A DNA stretch of 9,385 bases, taken from the NCBI GenBank assembly GCA_902492185.1, contig CABUKY010000067.1, forward strand, positions 1-9,385, in the 5' to 3' direction. Of the stretch, positions 5,707 to 9,385 are shown piece by piece. Source of the stretch: an uncultured Collinsella sp. Its GTDB lineage: Bacteria; Actinomycetota; Coriobacteriia; Coriobacteriales; Coriobacteriaceae. The notes beneath the pieces were generated by a model. It was not told where the DNA came from. It saw only the letters and a program-made list of their open reading frames with translations, and did no database searches. The translations under genes were made by a program, and so were the position numbers. Within the stretch, counting starts at the first letter, position 1. Each line of letters opens with the position of its first letter.

Positions 5707-8373
5707 ATGACACCTCTCGCAAAACGTCTCCCGCGCGAGTTGCGCCGCAATATCGGCAAGTACCTGGGCATCTTTTTGCTTATGTGCGGAAGCATCGCCC
5801 TTACCTCGGGCTTTTTGCTCGCGGCCCACTCCATCGGCTGCCTTATCGACGACATGCGCGATGCGTACACGATTGAGGACGGCCGCGTGACCACCTCCTT
5901 CGAGGCCACCAAAGACCAGCTCAAGGCGGCCGAGGATGCAGCCGGCGACGTCGGCGGCGTTACGCTCTACAAGAATTTCTCCATCGACGCCATCATCAAA
6001 AAGACAGCCGGCGACGACGGCACCAAGCGCACGCTGCGCACCTATGCGCACCGCACCAAGGTCGATATCGCGTCCTACTGTGAGGGCAAGGAGCCCAAGG
6101 CGGACGACGAGGTAGCAATCGACCGCGTTTTTGCCACCAACAACGACCTCGCCGTGGGCGATAAGGTCGAGCTCGAGGGGCGCACCTACACCATCTGCGG
6201 CATCATGACCCAGCCCGATAGCCAGGCGCTGTTCCTCAACAATTCGGACTTTACGGTGAACACCATCACGTACGGCGTGGCCGAGGTCACCGACGCCGGC
6301 TTTGCCGCGCTCGAGGATGCCGGCGGCGCACCCGCCTACACATACTCCTTCACCTTTGCCGATCGCGATCTCTCCACCGCGGACCGTACCGATGCCGAGC
6401 AGGATATGGTAGAGGCGCTCACCGACGCCGATGCGCGCGTGGATGACCTCATCGACGCCGATTCCAACCAGGGCATTGGCTACGCGCGCGACGACGTAGA
6501 CGGCGACTCCATGATGTGGATGACGCTGCTCGACATCATCATCGTAATCATGGCGTTTGTCTTTGTGGTTCTTACCGATGCCACCATCGAGGAGGAGAGC
6601 GCCATCATCGGCACGCTGCTCGCCAGCGGCTATCGTCGACGCGAGATCGTGCTGCACTACCTTGCGCTTCCCGCTATCGTGGGCGTGGTCGCGGCGCTTT
6701 TGGGCACTGCGCTCGGCATAGCGTTCTTTACCGAGCCCATGCGCGGCCTCTATTACGGTTCGTACAGCCTGCCGCCCTTCCAGGTGTACTGGAGCTGGGA
6801 GATCTTTGTGAAGTGCGCCGTGGTTCCCGCCGTCGCGCTCATCCTCATCACGCTGGTGGGTCTGCTTCGCAAAATGGGCAAGACGCCGTTGCAGTTCCTT
6901 CGTCACGAGGCGAGCGGCAAATCGGGCACCAAGCGCGGCTTGCAGCTGCCGGAGCGCATGGGTTTTGTTTCCCGCTTCCGCCTGCGCATCTTCCTGCGCA
7001 ACCTGGGCAACTTCGCCACGCTCTTCGTGGGCATTGCGTTTGCCTCGCTGCTGCTGCTCTTTGGCCTGGCGATTCTGCCCACGATGACGCACTACGCGGA
7101 CAACCTCGAGACGAGCCTGGTCGCCGAGCACCAGTACACGCTCAAGGCTCCGCTGGAGCTCGAGGGCACTGCCGAGGAGCGTGAGCAGTGGTCGGCACTC
7201 GAGCGCTTGCAGTCGATTGACGGCGCGCTGCTTTCTGCCGCCCAGGATGCCGATGACGAGCTTGACGACGCGGCCGATGCGGCGCAGGCGGCAGCCGATG
7301 CCGCGACCGCGTCTCCGTCTGCCGAGAGCCTGGCCGCGGCGCAGGACGCGCTTGCCAAGGTTCAGGACAAGAAGGATGCGCTCTACGCGCGCCTTGACGA
7401 TCTTGCCGATGCCCTCGGCCGCAACCGCGACGAGGCTATCGACCTGATCGACAAGGCCTCTAAGATCGACACTGACAACGACGATATCCATCCGGTCAAT
7501 ACGGTCGATAACGGTTCAGCGAAGATTGCACAGGCCGAGAAATACGCCGTTTACCAGCTGCAATACGACCGCGGCGATGGTAATGGGCAGGAGACGATTT
7601 CCGTCTACGGCATCTCGCCCAACTCGCGCTATTGGAAAGACCTCAACGTCGGCGATGGGCGCGTTGTCTTTGGCGGCGGCCTGCTCGACAAGTTTGGCTG
7701 GAGCGAGGGGCAGAAGGTCACGCTCGGCGACAAGTACGAGGGCAAGGACTATTCGCTGGAGTACACGGGCAAGGACGCCACCTGGGGCTCCAAGTCGGAC
7801 ATGAATATCTATATGAGTATCGACGACTTTAACGAGCTGTTCGACAACGACGCCGCCTACTTTAACGGCTATGTGAGCAACGAGAAGCTCGACCTCGATG
7901 CTCGTTACTTTGCCGGCGACACCACGCCCGATGACATGCGTGCCGTGGGCGACCAGTTCATTGGCATGATGAGCAAAATGATCGGCATGATGGTCGGGCT
8001 CGCGGTGTTTATCTTCCTGCTGTTTATGTACCTGCTGACCAAGGCCGTGATCGACCACAGCGCCCGCTCGATTAGCTACATGAAAGTCTTTGGCTATCGC
8101 GATGGCGAGATCTCGCATCTGTACATCCGCTCGATCACGCTGTGCGTGGCGGCGTCGCTCGTGCTGAGCCTGCCGGTCATTATTGGCTCGCTCACGGCCA
8201 TCTTCCGCTCGATGCTGCTCGCCTACAACGGCAATATCGAGATCTACGTGCCCGCTTGGTCCATGGCTGCGTGCGTCGGCATTGGCTTTGCGACCTACCT
8301 GGTCGTGGCGCTGCTACACACGCGCTCTATCAAGCGCGTCAGCCTGGCCGAGGCGCTGAAGGTCCAGGAATAG
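5707..8373 (+). CDS. FtsX-type ABC transporter permease with two FtsX domains and a coiled-coil insertion
   Basis: Membrane protein of 888 residues, partner of the preceding ATPase. Likely membrane segments lie at about 18-44, 271-290, 319-341, 368-388, 435-458, 758-780, 810-832 and 851-873. This gives two FtsX units, one made by segments 2-4 and one by segments 6-8, with segments 1 and 5 each preceding a large extracytoplasmic domain (about 45-265 and 460-750). The second domain contains a long Ala/Asp/Glu-rich helical stretch (about 489-573) predicted to be a coiled coil. The sequence GYRRREI after segment 2 and GYRDGEI after segment 6 are matching coupling-loop motifs. The start is ATG at 5707, eight bases after the ATPase stop; an upstream TTG at 5692 would overlap the ATPase. 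Similar two-domain proteins in Gram-positives serve in peptide resistance or envelope maintenance; the role here is not determined. Confidence 0.93.
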   Translation: MTPLAKRLPRELRRNIGKYLGIFLLMCGSIALTSGFLLAAHSIGCLIDDMRDAYTIEDGRVTTSFEATKDQLKAAEDAAGDVGGVTLYKNFSIDAIIKKTAGDDGTKRTLRTYAHRTKVDIASYCEGKEPKADDEVAIDRVFATNNDLAVGDKVELEGRTYTICGIMTQPDSQALFLNNSDFTVNTITYGVAEVTDAGFAALEDAGGAPAYTYSFTFADRDLSTADRTDAEQDMVEALTDADARVDDLIDADSNQGIGYARDDVDGDSMMWMTLLDIIIVIMAFVFVVLTDATIEEESAIIGTLLASGYRRREIVLHYLALPAIVGVVAALLGTALGIAFFTEPMRGLYYGSYSLPPFQVYWSWEIFVKCAVVPAVALILITLVGLLRKMGKTPLQFLRHEASGKSGTKRGLQLPERMGFVSRFRLRIFLRNLGNFATLFVGIAFASLLLLFGLAILPTMTHYADNLETSLVAEHQYTLKAPLELEGTAEEREQWSALERLQSIDGALLSAAQDADDELDDAADAAQAAADAATASPSAESLAAAQDALAKVQDKKDALYARLDDLADALGRNRDEAIDLIDKASKIDTDNDDIHPVNTVDNGSAKIAQAEKYAVYQLQYDRGDGNGQETISVYGISPNSRYWKDLNVGDGRVVFGGGLLDKFGWSEGQKVTLGDKYEGKDYSLEYTGKDATWGSKSDMNIYMSIDDFNELFDNDAAYFNGYVSNEKLDLDARYFAGDTTPDDMRAVGDQFIGMMSKMIGMMVGLAVFIFLLFMYLLTKAVIDHSARSISYMKVFGYRDGEISHLYIRSITLCVAASLVLSLPVIIGSLTAIFRSMLLAYNGNIEIYVPAWSMAACVGIGFATYLVVALLHTRSIKRVSLAEALKVQE

Positions 8374-8418
8374 GGAACCGCCCGCACACGGGGGCGCGAA
8401 CCGAAGGAAGGGTGTCCC

Positions 8419-8457
8419 CGCGTTATTTGCCCGCCAGGCCCGACGTGGGCAAACGCG
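8419..8457. promoter_or_regulatory. Dyad upstream of the methyltransferase gene
   Basis: TTTGCCC (8426-8432) and GGGCAAA (8447-8453) form a perfect seven-base inverted repeat around a 14-base spacer. CGCG at 8419-8422 and 8454-8457 extends it to 11 pairs with a three-base bulge (TTA). It ends about 35 bases before the methyltransferase start and before its Shine-Dalgarno site. It may be an operator or an RNA hairpin in the leader. There is no U-run, so it is not a standard terminator for the upstream permease gene. Confidence 0.45.
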
Positions 8458-8492
8458 CGCAACGTCAGACTTCCCCGAACAGAAGGAGACCC

Positions 8493-9137
8493 ATGGCAAG
8501 ATCGGCAGAGGAGCTCAAGCAGCTCTCCATCAAAGAGTTCACCGAGGCGGCAAAGGTCTATGAATCCGGCCATGCCGGCATTTACGAGATGTGCAAAGAC
8601 GACTATCCGCAAATGCTCGAGGAGCTTGAGCTCGAACCGTTCGAGGACGCGCTCGACGTGGGCTGTGGAACCGGAGCCGTCCTAGAACTGCTCCACGCCC
8701 GGTACCCCAACAAGCACTTGACTGGACTTGACCTCACACCCGGGATGATCGACGTCGCCCGGGCAAAGCAGCTCGATAACGTCAGCTTTGTCGTCGGAGA
8801 CGCGGAGGCACTGCCCTTCGAGCCCCGGAGCTTCGACGCCGTGCTCTGCTCCAACAGCTTCCACCACTACCCGCATCCGGAGAAATTTTTCGCCGAGGTG
8901 GCACGCGTCCTTCGGCCCGGCGGGCGACTGGTCCTTCGCGACTACACCTCGAACGATGTCGCGGTCTGGCTCATGAACAACATCGAGCTACCGCTGGCAC
9001 GCCTCTTGGGCCATGGCGACGTGCGCATCCTCAAGCTGTCCGAGCTACGCGCGCTCGTCGAGGAATCCGGGCTCACCCCGCTCAAGCTCGAGGCACAGAA
9101 GGGATTCCGCGCGCATCTGGTCGCGCGAAAGGGCTAG
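8493..9137 (+). CDS. Class I SAM-dependent methyltransferase
   Basis: Cytoplasmic enzyme of 214 residues that would transfer a methyl group from S-adenosylmethionine to an unidentified small molecule. Motif I LDVGCGTGAV (54-63) binds SAM. The acidic end of strand 2, TGLD (D80), would hold the ribose. GDAEALPF (102-109) is motif II/III, NSFHHYPHPE (121-130) follows the typical post-III pattern, and RPGGRLVLRD (141-150) is the usual strand. This is the Methyltransf_11/UbiE-like pattern. The start is ATG at 8493, preceded by AAGGAG (8483-8488); upstream in-frame codons would run antisense-free through the end of the permease gene in another frame and are not used. It has no membrane segment. A 119-base gap with a dyad separates it from the exporter operon, so it may be separately transcribed. 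The substrate cannot be inferred. Confidence 0.92.
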   Translation: MARSAEELKQLSIKEFTEAAKVYESGHAGIYEMCKDDYPQMLEELELEPFEDALDVGCGTGAVLELLHARYPNKHLTGLDLTPGMIDVARAKQLDNVSFVVGDAEALPFEPRSFDAVLCSNSFHHYPHPEKFFAEVARVLRPGGRLVLRDYTSNDVAVWLMNNIELPLARLLGHGDVRILKLSELRALVEESGLTPLKLEAQKGFRAHLVARKG

Positions 9138-9160
9138 CGGTCCGCGCCAGGACGTTCCGT

Positions 9161-9194
9161 CACGCCAGGGCACGCCGCCACGCCAGGGCACGCC
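9161..9194 (+). repeat. Short tandem repeat, 16-base unit with 18-base period
   Basis: CACGCCAGGGCACGCC occurs at 9161-9176 and again at 9179-9194. Weaker relatives follow to about 9250 (CACGCCAGAACGCGCCGCC, then AAGGCGCGCCGCC), all rich in the core CGCC. It lies just after the methyltransferase stop. It has no coding signature; slippage-prone sequence is the simplest explanation. Confidence 0.7.
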
Positions 9195-9240
9195 ATCAAA
9201 CCAGATTGTGGCCACGCCAGAACGCGCCGCCAAACCAAGG

Positions 9241-9274
9241 CGCGCCGCCACAAACGTGACGGCGCGTCCCTCTT
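9241..9274 (+). terminator. Possible weak terminator after the methyltransferase gene
   Basis: CGCGCCG (9241-9247) and CGGCGCG (9260-9266) form a perfect seven-base stem with a 12-base loop, followed by TCCCTCTT (9267-9274). The stem is strong but the T-run is poor, and it sits about 100 bases past the stop codon, so intrinsic termination is only a possibility. Confidence 0.35.
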
Positions 9275-9287
9275 ACCAGATGCCGGT

Positions 9288-9385
9288 GATTCGCCGGTCT
9301 GCCGGTCGGGTTGGCAAGGACTGTCCCCAGCTGCCGGCAGGAAAGGAACGTCCCTAGCTGCCAGGCGGCGAGGCACTCATTTAAG
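9288..9385 (+). repeat. Second copy of the 98-bp repeat, cut by the window end
   Basis: This stretch matches 4675-4772 without gaps over 98 bases; by eye 11 positions differ, about 89% identity. Both copies run from GATTCGCCGGTCTGCCGG to GAGGCACTCATTTAAG in the same orientation. This copy lacks the left arm of the hairpin found before the first copy: the preceding bases are unrelated apart from TGCC. The central part contains the palindrome CTGCCGGCAG. The repeat probably continues beyond the window. Confidence 0.9.

Noticed and set aside
8379..8396. GC-rich hairpin CGCCC/GGGCG right after the FtsX permease stop as a terminator
   Set aside because: The stem is only five pairs and no T-run follows, so it is not supported as an intrinsic terminator.
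8142..8492. N-terminal extension of the methyltransferase to 8142
   Set aside because: It would overlap 232 bases of the permease gene in another frame and adds a low-complexity Arg/His-rich segment; ATG at 8493 has a good AAGGAG site and begins where the family usually begins.

Overview
The window looks like chromosomal DNA from a high-GC Gram-positive bacterium. Coding-strand codons strongly prefer G or C in the third position, genes start with Shine-Dalgarno sites such as GGAGG or AAGGAG, and the proteins are typical actinobacterial exporter components. The intergenic repeats built on GGGGAC/GTCCCC, together with the protein style, suggest a gut coriobacterium such as Collinsella. That assignment rests on recognition, not on a database search.

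Layout. Positions 1-1093 (minus strand) hold the 5' part of a NarL/DegS-type sensor histidine kinase that runs off the left edge and carries an apparent single-base frameshift at about 74/75. A 197-bp divergent promoter region follows. Then comes a tightly packed plus-strand operon (1291-4618) of one ABC ATPase and two ABC-2 type permeases. A NarL-type kinase next to an ATPase and two ABC-2 permeases resembles the linearmycin-resistance module LnrJK-LnrLMN of Bacillus, so this part is probably a sensor-controlled exporter of an antimicrobial or amphiphilic compound.

Positions 4619-4972 have no gene. They are occupied by a mosaic, partly palindromic repeat element (about 4629-4885) bounded by an 18-bp perfect inverted repeat, followed by an AT-richer stretch that probably holds a promoter.

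A second plus-strand operon (4973-8373) encodes a MacB/LolD-type ATPase and an 888-residue FtsX-type permease with two FtsX domains and a coiled-coil insertion. A class I SAM-dependent methyltransferase (8493-9137) follows after a 119-bp gap that contains a strong dyad. The right end (9138-9385) has short tandem repeats, a possible terminator and a second 98-bp copy of part of the 4.7-kb repeat, in the same orientation and cut by the window edge. The second exporter and the methyltransferase are therefore bracketed by direct repeats.

The two transporter systems are independent in type: ABC-2 with cytoplasmic-side drug-exporter ATPase, versus FtsX/MacB mechanotransmission. Nothing in the sequence proves that they act together. 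The most unusual material is the repeat family and the broken kinase reading frame; I see no convincing new multi-gene system.
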